Shown: one piece after another, positions 36,346 to 48,894 of the stretch | Layout: every line of letters begins with the position of its first letter | How positions within the stretch are numbered: the stretch's first letter is position 1 | Origin: Tetrastigma voinierianum | Lineage: Eukaryota; Streptophyta; Magnoliopsida; Vitales; Vitaceae | Length of the DNA: 64,000 nt | Assembly (NCBI GenBank): GCA_016808115.1 | Contig: JAEQBH010005106.1 | Coordinates: 62,001-126,000, forward strand | Direction of reading: 5' to 3' | Program-made: the position numbers and the translations under genes | Notes under the pieces: generated by a model | The model's database searches: none | What the model was told of the DNA's origin: nothing | The model's input: the letters and a program-made list of their open reading frames with translations, nothing else

Positions 36346-38527
36346 TTGCATTATTAAAGATCAAGTTTGCTATAATTCTTAAATATTTATTGTAATTTAT
36401 TTTAAATAATATTTTTTAAAATAATAGTATTATTTTAAAAAGTTCCATCTATAAGTTGTTTCACTTTTGGGCATCTTTCTTTATTATTCTCAAGATACGT
36501 GGCCATTTAGGTTGTACACTAGGGCCTCATAAAAATTAAAATTACATGGGAATTGGGATGTTAAGTGTAGAGAGAGCTATAGTGTTCTGAGATTAAGCAA
36601 TAAATGTCACATGAGCTATTTTTTCACGAGATTCTTATTAATATAAGAGTTGTTGGTTGTTCAAAAGCGAAATTTGTGACACCATCATGTCTTTTAGGGA
36701 TATGACATCACGCTATATGCAATAAGACACACTACTAGTTCCCATTATTTATGGCATCTCATGATTATAATATCAGAACACTATATCCCTTGCCATCGTC
36801 TAATGGTATAATAATCAAGGCTGAATAGATATGAAGTTATCCACATTGATGTTTATAATACGTGATATTCAAAAATGTGTTAAGGGATTTATTAAAAAAT
36901 AATATGTTATGTTATAATGAATCAATAACAAGTAAACCTGCTCCTTGATTGGTGTTATTGTAACTATTGTTTGATTACAACTTCAAATGATATTTAATGA
37001 TTGATTGGGTAAGAAGATTTTTTTCCCTCTGATTCTCACCAATTTATTTGTTCAAGTATTTTAATTGGCCACGATTTGATTTCATTGTCTCAAAAAGGTT
37101 AGCCTAACCAACCTTTTCATTCTAACTAACTTTACATTGGTAGCTCTTGGTACTTTATGTTGAAGCGAATGAAAATGACTCAAGTATAAGAGTGGAGACA
37201 GTGGTACAAAAGATCAAAATTCCTAACCATAAAATGCTCCCGTATAAGCTATATTTTGATGTTTTCCAATATATCCGCAATACTCCACTCTTATACTATT
37301 CTGTATGTTCCCGTGGTTTTTCCCTTTTTGGGTATCCCAAATTGAAAACTTGACTTAATCCAGTAGTGGGTTAGGCTTAAACCCAAGTTCATGAATAAAA
37401 ATCCAGAAAAAAAAAAAAAAGCTCAAATTCATTTGTACAAACTCATGGAAGAAGTCCAATAATGTTTCTAAAATTTTTAATTTTTTTTTAAAGTCAAATG
37501 AAGCTTTTATCAAATATCAAAAGTACGAACAAGGAAATGGGGCAATTATGTGTTGATATGAAATTTTCTTGAGTAACAAAACTCCATTACGAGACGCCAT
37601 AAGAGCTTCAGAGAACAAAACTTCCTTAATGGAAAGACATATGTACAATTAAAGCATTACTTCCAAAATGTTGAGAGAGTATAGAAATTAAGATTTGAAC
37701 ATCAAGTTGTCTCCGTCTATAAAAGGAACAGAAGAAAGAAAGTAAAGGACAACCAATCAAACCAATTAACAACTCAACAAATCAACTAAATGTCAATCTA
37801 CTTTAGCTCGTAACTATTCAATAAGCTTTCATCAATTTCAACAAGTTTGGATTTTCAGCATTCTATTTCCTAGTTTCAATCAAGTTTTGTCAATCTCTAG
37901 CACAATATTATTTTCATATTGAAATCCAATGTTTATTTAAATACCAACATTCTCTTCCAAGCCTCACTAAGTCTCGTTAATTTTTCAACACCATGTTATT
38001 TCATTCATTCCTAGGGAAATCTAACATTTGTCTTCAACATTTAAATCTCAGATATTCTATTCGGCGTCACTTTGATTTATGGGAACTTCCAAAGGAACTA
38101 GAGAGCCACATACCGACATTCGAAGCTTTGATATTAATGAAGGTCATTCAAAGAAAACACACTTTAATTTCTTGGTACTGCTCAGATGCCTATATATTTT
38201 GTATATTATGTGAGATTTAAAATCACACAAACACAACACAAACACAAACACAACAAAATTGATTTAAAGCAGATGCTCTATAACATTTGGGATCTTATCC
38301 ATAATTACTGATCATCTTTATCACAAAGCTCAGCAAAAACCACTCACAATACGTCTTGCATAGCGGATTAGGGATACTGGCAAAGCCAACCATCAATAGA
38401 TGCTACCACGCCTGACAAAACAAACTTCAAGCAATCCTATCTCCATTTAAACTTACTTTGTGACCTCCTCACTGTGGCTTAGACAATAGTTTATCCACAT
38501 CATTGGCACAACTGTTTTCTGTTGTCG
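36346..38527. other. intergenic region downstream of the VPS13-like gene
   Basis: AT-rich sequence with small open frames (for example 37147-37353 and 37993-38220) that show no domain, no codon bias and no splice context. I see no gene, transposon end or structured repeat. Confidence 0.5.
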
Positions 38528-38636
38528 TCATCGATTTTTCCTCCACTTTATGTCCCAATAAGCTTTATCATTTGCTTTCTTAGCATGCTGATTATTTAAA
38601 CCACATAGAGTTAGAATTGCTGTCCGGTTTTCATTC
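38528..38636 (-). pseudogene. VPS13-like last exon
   Basis: After an acceptor (cacag) the frame reads ENRTAILTLCGLNNQHAKKA and NDKAYWDIKWRKNR, then TGA at 38528-38530. The family usually reads W-IGPTVLTLCEHLFVSFAIR before the basic end, so the LTLC and KWRKN parts match and the middle has drifted. A split-codon join to the previous exon (K) is possible. Confidence 0.65.
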
Positions 38637-38639
38637 CTG

Positions 38640-38707
38640 TGAAAGCAAAACCAAAGGCAAGTGAAAATAAAATTAACCCATTGTGTTAATGCGTGGTGAG
38701 TATGTGT

Positions 38708-38742
<35 letters not shown>

Positions 38743-39110
38743 AGTTATTGAAAATGGATAATCAAATATGAAACCAGGTGGATGCTTTGTATATTACAGA
38801 GTTTTATTTTGTAATGTTAACAATTTGGTTTGTTTACAATTAATCCTCGTTTATTTTTCTTTATGTTCAACTGTCTAAATCTATCAGATCATATATAATA
38901 AAGACAAATTTAAAGTTTGATATATAACAAAGAGAAACCAATGATTTTCCATATTTCATATAGGTTTTGTAATGGCTTTTTGGAATACTACTTATGTAGT
39001 GGGTCATCGTTATACATTCCCCTCTCCATCCTAGTTCTTCTAAATCAACTTTTGTAGGGTGACAACTCGCATTTCAACCCAATGAACACAAAAATGAAGG
39101 TGAACACTTA
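38640..39110. other. VPS13-like last intron
   Basis: Non-coding, with a TA run at 38707-38741. Nothing else seen. Confidence 0.5.
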
Positions 39111-39113
39111 CAC

Positions 39114-39735
39114 TTTCTCCTCACAGATGACGGAAGTACAGAAGTTGCAATATCTCCTTCAACAATGCCTTGCTTATAAGGAAACCCTTCACACGATCCA
39201 TGATCTCTTCTATAAGGGAACTGCTTGGGGGTAGGTTTTTGAGGAAAACCTGTTGACAGTGATAAAAGTGTAAGATGTGAAAACCAAACATATCATGGGT
39301 CTAGAAGGAACAGTGGTTTAAAATGTCTCATCAAGTTAACAAGTTTTCATCATGAGCCTTTAGCATTGAATTTGGCGAAGCACTGAGTAGCCTACACAGC
39401 AAATATCATCATGGCTTTAATCAAGTTTCAGGCCATTCTAGTCTAAACATTCAAATTCATTCATTAGAGACAACAAATAGGTTCATCCTTAGAATTAAAA
39501 CAATCACGCCAGTTTAGGCATGGGTCAACACCTAATATAATCTTCTATACAAAGTGCCAAATTTGCATTTACAAATGATGAAATAAAATGATAAATGGTA
39601 CCTTTCCTATTTCTAATAAAATGATGCAGATAAGATGAGAAATGGAAAATACCTGGTTGTCAATGACTCTCACAGTCTCACTCTCAGGTATTCTTGTGTA
39701 TCCAACATGGCTTGCAGGTATCCCTCAATATATAA
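39114..39735 (-). pseudogene. VPS13-like exons 18-19
   Basis: Exon 39653-39735 encodes LYIEGYLQAMLDTQEYLRVR, then a small insertion, then VIDNQ with a GT donor (the family reads MLDTMYRQEYLRVRVIDNQ). Exon 39114-39248 encodes VFLKNLP, a two-base shift, then SSSLIEEIMDRVKGFLISKA, LLK and, in another frame, GDIATSVLPSSVRRK. The content is unmistakably the VPS13 C-terminus. Confidence 0.8.
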
Positions 39736-40499
39736 CTGCATTATTCCAAATAAATAAGTAGTGCCTAATCTCAGAATAAAGACTAAGCATAGGAAAATAT
39801 CATGGTATCACATAACCTGCAAAAGCAAGAAAAAACAAACATAGCCCTAAAAACACAATTACATCGGACAAATGATAAATTCTCATTAATTTATGCTGAT
39901 TTAGCTGCATTTTTTTAAGTTATATGGAAATTTGTGATCAAACATCCACAGTGTTATCCATTTCTTCAACTAATCAACTATAGCATATTACTATCCTTTA
40001 AACACGTATTTCTCTATCATAGTTTTAAAGGCGCATTTGTGTTCAAGACACAACCTTTCCCTAGTTAGAGATGCCTGTACTTTCCAAGACATGCGCCTTA
40101 TTGAGTGCTAAAAGGCTTGTAAACTTGAATTTCCTTTTAAACACTTCTATTCTTAAAAATCCTCATTCTAGATTGAATTTTATATAATTTAGTTACTTGT
40201 TAAAATTGAATTAAATGTTAGAAATTTTAAATTTTTATTAATTCAATGAGATCTTGAATCATATTTTATAAAATTGGTGAGCATCCAAAGTCACATTTCA
40301 CTTCACTTAGGTGCGTGCCTTGCGCACTATAGGAGATTTTTGCGCTTGGGTGTCCCTTGCCCCTTTTAAAACTATGTTCTCTACAAATTCAAAAAGGAAG
40401 GGTGGCATTGATCCATTTGCACAACTAATGCAGCATTTGTGTCAATGAAAATGGATAGGCAAAGAACAATAGTCACAAAATATTACTCATTACAATAAC

Positions 40500-40623
40500 A
40501 CGACAAAAGCTACTCATTAACCCTGTGGCTTCTATCGTTTCTAATTTTTCTATCTCACATTTACAAAAGCAATCCTCTAAAGTGATGGCTCCATCGTCTT
40601 AGTATTCGATGAAAACCGCTCAC
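40500..40623 (-). pseudogene. VPS13-like exon 17 (degraded)
   Basis: On the minus strand, after AG at 40624-40625, the sequence reads VSGFH then, across shifts, ILR, MEPSL, GIAFVNG and RKIKL/DRS blocks; this is the family block VSGFHQGILKLAMEPS..DRKIKLDRSPG. It has at least four indels and a loss of the QGI codons. The exon continues towards 40500 and its donor was not found. Confidence 0.6.
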
Positions 40624-40627
40624 CTGA

Positions 40628-41215
40628 TGAAATAGCACAAAAGGGCAAAATATTGATATAAGTGAAAGAAAGAGAGAAGAAGACGATTCCTCACTTAATT
40701 AAATCAGACAAGTTTTACAAAGTATAAATACATGATCTCTATAACTATTAGAAGAAAATAAGAAGTATAATATACAACTCTTCAATGCCTAGAATTACTT
40801 CATGATCTATTCCCCACTAATATGCTTAAAAAAGGTTAACCAAACCAAATTTATGAATCCAAACTGATTCGAGACAAGTCCTACTAACACTCTTTTAGTT
40901 ATATACAGATGTCATGATTCCCAACTTGCTAATCGTATAATCAAATGTGACTGTTGATATCTTTGTGAAGATATCCACAAATAGTTTAGTTATTATAAAT
41001 TGGGTAGGAAATTTGTTCACTCTCAAACTTTTTCTTTGATTAATTGTCCATTCATTTCAACATGTTTCGTATGATCGTGTTGGAATTCTATGTTATGCCA
41101 CCACTAATTACTACTTTATTATCCCGATAAATCTTTAATAGTTCTTTAGGCTCCAATTCTCACCATATTCAGTGCTATTTCATATTCTCTGCCATAGCTT
41201 GTAATTCAGTTTAGT
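40628..41215 (-). mobile_element. copia 3' end (RNase H tail and LTR), minus strand
   Basis: On the minus strand 41215-40905 encodes the end of a copia polyprotein: MAENMK, KIYRDNKVVIS, RNMLK, LIKEKFESEQISYP, QVGNHDICI (the family reads KLGMVDIYAP), then an AAAGAG-type PPT. The LTR runs from TGTTAGTAGG at 40889 to a CTATTTCA end at 40628 (262 bp). The rest of the element is missing. The LTR end lies next to a VPS13-like exon acceptor. Confidence 0.75.
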
Positions 41216-41287
41216 GATATGTGAATCCAAGGGTTTTGGTGGTAAAATAGTACCACGATTACTTAACTTCATGTTTGAAGGTTGGTC

Positions 41288-41318
<31 letters not shown>

Positions 41319-41343
41319 AATCCATTAACTTGTTATGTTTTCT

Positions 41344-41782
41344 TGTTAAGAAGCATGACACATATATTGAACCCAAATCCTACAAGCTTGGGCTTTAAGG
41401 AGGGTTGGTCATTTAACATGGTATCAGAGCCTAGTTTGACAAAAGGTTATGGTCCAAGCCAGCTCTCTGCAATTTGTCCCCCATTGGTTTATATGAAAGT
41501 CAATGAAGGACTCTGTTTGGTTTGTTTAACTCTCCATATGCGGGTATGGGCCACACGTGAGGGAGGTGTTATGAAACATGATATTTATATTGAACCCTGT
41601 AGAAAATCAAGCTAGAGGATTAGAAATATTTGTTTCCTATAATATAATGATTGTATCCATGTATAGGAGATTTTTAGAAGATATTGTTGTGAAGTATTAA
41701 CAGCAAAAAGATATTATCCGTAAATTACTCAAGATGGATATGGTTGTGCTCATGGCTTCTGAAGGATTTGATTGATCCTTTT

Positions 41783-41826
<44 letters not shown>

Positions 41827-44800
41827 CGTGACTAATTCTTAATAAAAGAAAGAGAAAGCTTCATGGTATCAGAGCTGGTCTGATCTTCTCCTCTGCTCCA
41901 TCCTTTTATCCTCTTTTCTTTTTGGACATTGTCTGTCCTCAATGGAAGATTCTAAGCAAACCTCTTCTGTTAGTAGACCTCTTGCCACAAATGCTCCAAC
42001 CCAAAATGTTCAAGCCTCCTCAAACCAGAATGTTCAAGCCTTCTCAAAGAATATCCTATTCCCAGTAACCACCCACAAACTCACAGGTCACAACTATCTT
42101 CAATGGTCTCAATTCGTCATGATGTTCATCAGTGGTCGTGGTTGTGAAGACTACCTCAATGGTTCAGCCATCCAGCCCAGTTCTAAGGATCTGAAATTCC
42201 GAGTATGGAGAGCTGAAAATAATCTGGTTATGTCTTGGTTGATTTGTTTAATGACAACCGAAATAGAGGAAAACTTTCTGCTTTATTCCACTGCAAAATA
42301 AATCTAGGATGCTGCTTGAGATACTTTTTCCAGCAAGGAAAACAATGCTGAACTTTTCCAGATTGAGAGCATGCTCCATGATCTCAAGCAAGGAGAGTCC
42401 TCTGTGACGACCTCTTACACCACTCTCTCTTGCTATTGGCAACAACTCGATTTGAGTCCTATGAGTGGAAGTGTCCTGATGACAATATTCAGTTTGCAAG
42501 ACTGTGAGACTAAGAATTTAAATTCCTTATGGGTCTCAAATAAAGTTCCCTTGATGAAGTTCGTGGTCGATTACTTGGCACTAAGCCCCTCCCAAGCCTC
42601 AGAGAAGTTTTTTCCGATGTTCATAGAGAAGAAAGTCGAAAGCGTGTCATGTTGGGATCTCCTAATGCAGCCCACATTCATGACGGATTTGCCTTTACAA
42701 CTCTTAAGGATCATCTAAATGATCTTACAGCCCATGCAACTCACACTTCTGGTGATGGTAGATCACGAAGAGGGAGACCATGATGTGATCATTGTCGAAA
42801 GGCTGGCCGTTTCAAGGAAACTTGCTGGAAGTTACACGGAAAGCTTCAAGTTGATTGGCTTCCACCGGATTCACTAATGACCGTGAAAGTCGAGGTAATA
42901 TTGAAGGACAAAAAAACATGAGCCCAATTTCATTCACCAAAGACCAACTCGAAGTGCTGCATCAGTTGATCAATAAGGCACATCAACGTTCTGGTTCCAA
43001 GGTAATAGATACAGGGAATGTTGTTCAACAAGGTGATAATCCACTTGCTCTTCATGTTAGTCACACACTTCCATCCTCTTGGATAGTGGATTCTAGGGCA
43101 TCCAATCATATGACAGGTAATCGAACTTTGTTTTCATCCTATTATCCATATCATGGTACTCTTACAGTTCACATAGCTGATGGAACTTGTCCTAAAGTGG
43201 CTGGAATTGGCACTGTAAATTTATCCCATACTCTTGCTCTTGAATCTGTATTGTTTGTCTGAATCTGGATTGCAATTTATTATCTACACAGTTAAATTGA
43301 ATTGTGGAACTAAGTTTCTTGCTGAATCTTGTGTTTTTCAGACTTTAAGTCTGGGAAGACGACAGGCCGGTGAGTTGTGTGCAGGATTATACCTTCAAAG
43401 TCAATAATTCTCCAACAACTCAGAGTGGAAATCTTGAGTCAAGTCTCACAGTTTAGTAGTTTTGAGTCAATTGATCATTCCAATAAGGTTAGTACCGTAA
43501 TGATGTGGCACTATCGTCTAGGTCATCCAAACTTCTCGTATCTTGAACACTTATTTCCATCATTATTTATCAATAAAAATGCAAAATTATTTCAGTGTGA
43601 TGTATGCCAATTATCCAAACATACTCGCAGCCATTATACACCAAGACCTCATACTCCATCTCAACCATTTTCTCTCATTCATGGGGATATTTGGGGACCC
43701 TCAAGATTCGAAATATCACTGGGTAATGCTGGTTTTATTGCTAGAAGATGATCATACAAGATTTGAGTTGGACATTTTCATGAAAAACAAGTCTGAAAAA
43801 CTGTCACCCAAACATTTATATGATGATTCAAATCAATTTCAAACCAATATTCAAGTTTTTAAAACTGATAATGCCAGAGATTTCTTTAACTCCAGATCAG
43901 TCAAACCTTCAATCTCATGGAATTGTACATCAAAGCTCATGGACACACCCCAACAAAATGGTGGCTGAACGCAAAAACGCCACTTGCTTGAGGTGTCAAT
44001 GTTTTCATTATTCACATCCCATGTTCCTAAAAATTTAAGGGGAGAGGCTATCCTAACTACAACCTATCTCATAAATCGAATGCCTTCCCGAATACTCAAA
44101 TTTAAGACACCATTGCAAAGTTCTCACTACTTATCCCAACTCACTTCTTGTGTCCCAACTACAACTTAGAGTGTTTGGATGTACAACATTTGTCCACATA
44201 CATTCCCAACAATCGGGCTAAACTTGATGCTAGGTCCACAAAGTGCATTTTCCGAGGTTATTCACCGAACAAAAAGGGATATAAATGCTATTGTCCCATC
44301 ACCAAGAAATCTTTCATTCCATGGATGTCACTTTCTTTGAAAACAAACCATATTATCCCAATTCTGCAATTCAGGGGGAGAAAAATGAGCAAGAATCATA
44401 GAATTGGAATTGGATATCCCTCATTGACACTAAATCCGACACTCCAAGTACTCCAAGTCCTATTCTCACTTTTATTCCAGATTCAAGTCATCCAATTCCA
44501 TAATCCAAACCCATTCCAAATCCTGAGTCATGCGTTTCAAGTCCAACTTGTGTCCAAAATAAATAACTCCAAGTCTATTCTCGTAGAAAAAGGCAACCTG
44601 AAAGGGCCGAATCTGAACCTGTACCAGCTCAGCAAATCCAAGAATCCAACCCGGGTTTAGGTACCCCTAAACAAGGACAAGGTGAGGCTGAACTTGACTC
44701 TGTTTTTGTGGCTGAAAAAGGGACTAAAATCAATCAAAATCTGGACCAACACTTTATTTCTGTGCTAGAAAAAGGGAATGAAACATATCAAGACCTGCAC

Positions 44801-46634
44801 CAACCAATTACATTAAGAAAGGGTATATGTCCTTGTACCCAACACCCACTTCGCAATCACTTGTCATACTTCAACTTATCACCAGGTTATAGGGCCTTTG
44901 TGACTTCTCTACACCAGATTCAGATTCCCAATTCAGTCCAATATGCATTGAAAATGTCTCAATGGAAAGCTGCCACCTTAGAAGAGTTAAGAGCACTTGA
45001 GAAAAATGGGATGTGGACTCTTACTGATTTACCACCAGGAAAACGTTTTGTTGGATGTAAATCGATTTTCTAAGTCAAATATAAAACAGATGGAAATGTT
45101 GAGAGGTTTAAGGTATGCCTTGTGGCCAAGGGATTTACTCAATCCTATGGGATTGATTATCAAGAATCTTTCGCCCCTGTTGACAAACTGAACACTATTT
45201 GTGTCCTTTCTATTGCAGTAAACTGAGATTGGCCATTGTTTCAACTAGATGTGAAAAATGTGTTTCTAAATGTGGATCTTGCGTAAGAGCTGTCCATGGA
45301 TATACCACCGTGGCTCAAGACAATTTGCTAAAGGAAAGGTATGTAAACTTCGAAAATCTCTCTATGACCTTAAACAATCGTCTAGGGCCTGGTTAGAAAG
45401 ATTTACAAGGGTTCTAAAACATGATGGTTATACTCAATTCCAAGCAGATCATACCTTGTTTGTCACATTCAACCTCCTATAAGATCACCGTTTTATTAGT
45501 CTATGTGGATGTGATATACCCTCACTGTAATTGTAAAGAAGAAATGCTCATCTTAAACATCTTCTCTTCAAGAGAATTTGAATCAAGGATTTAGGCACCT
45601 AAAGTATTTTTGGATCATGGCTAGATCAAGTAGGGACATTCATGTTTATCAACGGAAGTACAACTTAGATCTCTTGAGAGAAACCGAAATGAGTGGGGTG
45701 CAAGCCAGTCGAAACGCCTATGGACCCTAATACTAAACATGGAAATATCATCCAAGGAGAAGTTGTTGATCGAGGTAGGTACCAATGACTAGTAGGGAAG
45801 TTAATTTACTTAACCCACACTCGGCCAGATATAAGTTTTGTTGTTAGTGTTGTTAAGTCAATTCTTGAACAAGCCCTCCAAGGAGCATATGGAAGCTGTG
45901 TATCGTATATCCTTAGATACCTTAAAAATGATCCAGGTAAGGGACTCATGTTAAAAAAGACACCTAAGAGGTCTCTTGAAATTTATACAGATGCTGATAG
46001 AGCTAGTTCCATGCTCGACCAAAGGTCACCCCAAGCTATTGTTCGTAGGTATAACTTAAGTGACTTACACAAAGAAGAAACAACAAGTTGTCAGTTGAGT
46101 AGTGCTGAAGCTGAATTCTGCCTTAGCACACACAGTTAAGCAAGGAATCTGGTTAAAGCGCTTGTCGATTGAACTAAGGATTGAGGTCAAGGCTCCTATA
46201 GAAGTTCTATGTGACAACCACATAGCAATCGCAAAAAACCCAGTGCATCATGATAGGACTAAACATGTTGAAATAGACAGACATTTCATCAGTGAGAAGA
46301 TTGAAACAAAGGTGATCAACCTAAGACATGTTTCTTCACAGCAGTAGGCAGCTGATATCTTGACAAAGACACTACACCATCCTAATTTCTATGAGCTAAA
46401 TTCAAAGTTGGGAATGGCTAGCATATATCATCCAGCTTGAGGGGGGGTGTAGAAAATCAAACTAGAGGATTAGAAATATCTCAAGCCTCTATAATATAAA
46501 TGATCAAAACCATATAGAGATTATTAGAAGATATTGTTGTAAAGTATTAACAATAAAGATATTATCTAGGTAAACTTACTCTAAGATGGATATGGTAGTG
46601 CTTCATGATTTGCTGGATCTTAATTGATCCTCTT

Positions 46635-46681
<47 letters not shown>

Positions 46682-46776
46682 GTGACTGATTCTTAATAAA
46701 AGTAAGAGAAACTTTCCAGAAAGCTTCAAATCCAAATCCTACAACCTTGAGATTTTAGGAGAGTTGGTTGTTTAAC
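41344..46776 (+). mobile_element. TRIM copy 1, split by a copia element
   Basis: The 5' LTR (41344-41418, TGTTAAGAAGC..TTTAACA) is followed by a PBS (TGGTATCAGAGCC, 41419-41431), an internal region without domains, a PPT (gtgagggagg) and the 3' LTR from 41567. The 3' LTR is split at 41597 and resumes at 46734 (aaatcctacaacc..gagagttgg..tttaac, ending near 46776). The whole original element was about 300 bp, like TRIM copy 2. Confidence 0.85.
41598..46728 (+). mobile_element. Ty1/copia retrotransposon, inactive
   Basis: A 5.1-kb element with 5' LTR 41598-41863 and 3' LTR 46448-46728 (both start TGTAGAAAATCAA and end GAAAGCTTCA), PBS 41864-41875 and PPT 46438-46447. Target duplication: aaccc before and aatcc after (one mismatch). 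Order gag, protease, integrase, reverse transcriptase, RNase H is copia. Gag 41942-42301 has ILFPVTTHKLTGHNYLQWSQ; protease near 43080 has SWIVDSRASNHMTG (the D[ST]GAS active site is DSRAS); integrase has WHYRLGHPNFSYL and CDVCQLSKHTRSHY; reverse transcriptase has RFKVCLVAKGFTQSYGIDYQ and a degraded YVDD; RNase H has IYTDADRA and SSAEAEF; VLCDNHIAIAKNPVHHDRTKH ends it. Stops and shifts disable it. Confidence 0.95.
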
Positions 46777-47068
46777 TTCTCTAATCACCAATCAATCTGA
46801 TTCATTTTTGAAATGTCCTTTATAGCTTCAACATTCATTAATACATTTACTAGTTTAGTTCCCCTAATGTTCTTGTTGGAGAATCTATGTAGTTGTCGGA
46901 TTATACAACCTAAATAGGTTGATACTTTATTGAAATTTGATCATATTTCTCTACAATTTAATTAATTTACTCCCTAAGTTGTTTCTAGTGGCTAAATTAC
47001 TCCAAGATAAGAGTAATTTCCTTTTCCCTTTCGTTTTCCCATTGTAGACATCGTAAATAGGTTATAAA

Positions 47069-47364
47069 TATTAAAGGCATGATATTCATATTAAACCCAA
47101 ATCCTATAAGCTTGAGTTTTAAGGAGAGTTGGTCATTTGATATGGTATCAGAGCCTGGTTTGGCAAGAGGTATTGGGTTCAAGTCACCTCTCTGCAATTT
47201 ATTCCCATTTGTTGATTTGAGAGTCCATGAAGGACTCTATTTGGCTTGTTTGATTCTCTAAGTGCGAGATGGGGCTACATGTGAGGGAGGGTGTTAAAGG
47301 CATGATATTTATTAAATCCGAATCCTACAAGCTTGGAGCTTTAGGAAAGAAATGGTCGCTTAAT
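47069..47364 (+). mobile_element. TRIM copy 2
   Basis: A 296-bp element with LTRs of about 74 bp (47069-47142 and 47292-47364) and nearly no internal coding. The 5' LTR is followed by TGGTATCAGAGCC (47143) and the 3' LTR is preceded by a purine tract (gtgagggagg). LTR sequence: ttaaaggcatgatatt..cctacaagcttg..gagttggtc. It is the same family as the element that hosts the copia insertion. Confidence 0.8.
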
Positions 47365-47379
47365 AAATATACCAATAAA

Positions 47380-48500
47380 GCTACAAGCATTATTCAGAAC
47401 TCATTTTGTGTTTTATGGTATCAAAGCCTTGTACCAATGGATTTCTTTCCCTTTTGTCCAATAGCTCTGATTGTTGGTGTTGATCGCCCTTTTCAACCTT
47501 AATCAGTGGAATCAGTCAGGTATCCTTTCAACCTTCATTGTGAGGTTGGTTTAAAACCAATTTCAGAGTCCTATTCTAGTGTGTCCTCCCCGTTATGGTA
47601 ATTGCTAATTGACCCAAGATGCCAAGATGTCTCACAACCATAAACACTTAAAAAATCCCAGGAGAATTCAGTGTCCAAACTATGTTTAGACCTTTCAAAT
47701 GGAGGCAATTAATTAGAGCTGTTACAGTTGTAAACAACATGCCCCAAAAGAAAAGAAAAATTAAGTCATTTACCCGGACCAAAATTAGTAAAGAAACCTA
47801 AAATTCAATTTTTGGGATGAGGAAGATTTTCAAATAATGCATTGGTTATAATGTAGCTGGAGTGCAGTAGAAACTTGTATGCTTGTCTCTTCAACAAGGG
47901 GCATTTGGGAGGGTATCCATTAGACTTATCCAAGGTTAGAGAGATGCTGCTAGATCTAAGGAACTCAGGACTAGAACTTATAATATCTCACAAAGTAATC
48001 TTTACTGCTTGAATACTATAGTGTTATACAACTAATACAAGGGGTTAGGCTTGAATCACATTACGTAGAAATTTAAAATAAGTGTGGAAAGAATGTGACA
48101 ATGTATCAAGAATTTATTGAGAGGAGAGTTTTTTTTTTTTTTTTTTAAATTCTAAGTAGGATTGAATAATGATTGTTATGCTAACTCAGAACCCTATGGA
48201 TGGCTCAACAAGTGACTACCTTACCAGAAAAACATTTTTTCACCATTGCTGACCAGACCATCAGTACCACTGCTACTGGCCAGACCATTGGTACTGCTGT
48301 TGTTCCTTCAACCACAAACCCGGGAAGGAATGAAGGTAAAGAGTCAAGTGACAAGGACTCACATTGGTGTACTTATTGCCAAAAGTCAGGACATACCAGA
48401 GTCGCACGGGCAACTCCGTGGAAAGCCTCCAAATATTTTTGAAGAGGGAACAGAGGCCAAAGAGAAACCAAGGGTATAAACCTCAAGCTAATCTTGCCAA
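47380..48500 (+). mobile_element. degenerate copia gag region
   Basis: A PBS-like word (tggtatcaaagcc, 47416) precedes a start reading MDFFPFCPIALIVGVDRP. Further on, 48200-48480 reads in two frames HWCTYCQKSGHTR and GKPPNIFEEGTEAKEK, a gag zinc knuckle with its usual flank; the third Cys is lost to a shift. No LTRs were delimited. It sits in the VPS13-like intron. Confidence 0.6.
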
Positions 48501-48696
48501 CACTTAAGAAGAATTCTATGAATCTGGACAGATTATATGTTACTTCTACTTAAAACTAACTATATTTTAGTGGTTCAACTATAAATTGCAAATCTATTTT
48601 TCAATCAGGAAAATAATGTATAAGAGTTATTGGATATCAGTATGTTTATCAGTATCTGCTGGTATTACACTATAGAACAAAGAGAATGAATTGTAC

Positions 48697-48894
48697 CATT
48701 CCATTAAAACCACTTGTTTCTGCACTTAGCTGCAAAACCAACAAAAACTCAATAGGTTTCCCAGTGCATTTAAAGTGCTATTTTTGTAACTGAATGAAAT
48801 ATAGCTTACAGTTTTTCCCAGATCACCAAAATAGCGTTTGGTCCCTGAGAACCCTTTACCATCGAATGCATTTACTGATGAGCTTGAAAGGTAC
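48697..48894 (-). pseudogene. VPS13-like exons 15-16
   Basis: Exon 48810-48894 encodes FKLISKCI and, after a one-base shift, DGKGFSGTKRYFGDLGKT, with a GT donor. Exon 48697-48785 ends AETSGFNGM before a GT; its upstream half is unclear. Extra single bases (tttcaag where tttaag is expected, attcgat where attgat is expected) cause the shifts. These blocks are diagnostic for the VPS13 C-terminus. Confidence 0.78.

Noticed and set aside
37147..38220. Two open frames of 68 and 75 codons
   Set aside because: No domain, no biased codon use and AT-rich surroundings; they are expected by chance.
39114..39248. A new gene exon in a frame reading KTYPKQFPYRRDHGSCEG
   Set aside because: The other frame of the same stretch gives SSSLIEEIMDRVKGFL, a clear VPS13 C-terminal block, so the alternative frame is a shadow.
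41419..41431. tRNA gene signal at TGGTATCAGAGC words
   Set aside because: The word is the primer-binding site complementary to initiator tRNA-Met; no cloverleaf surrounds it.
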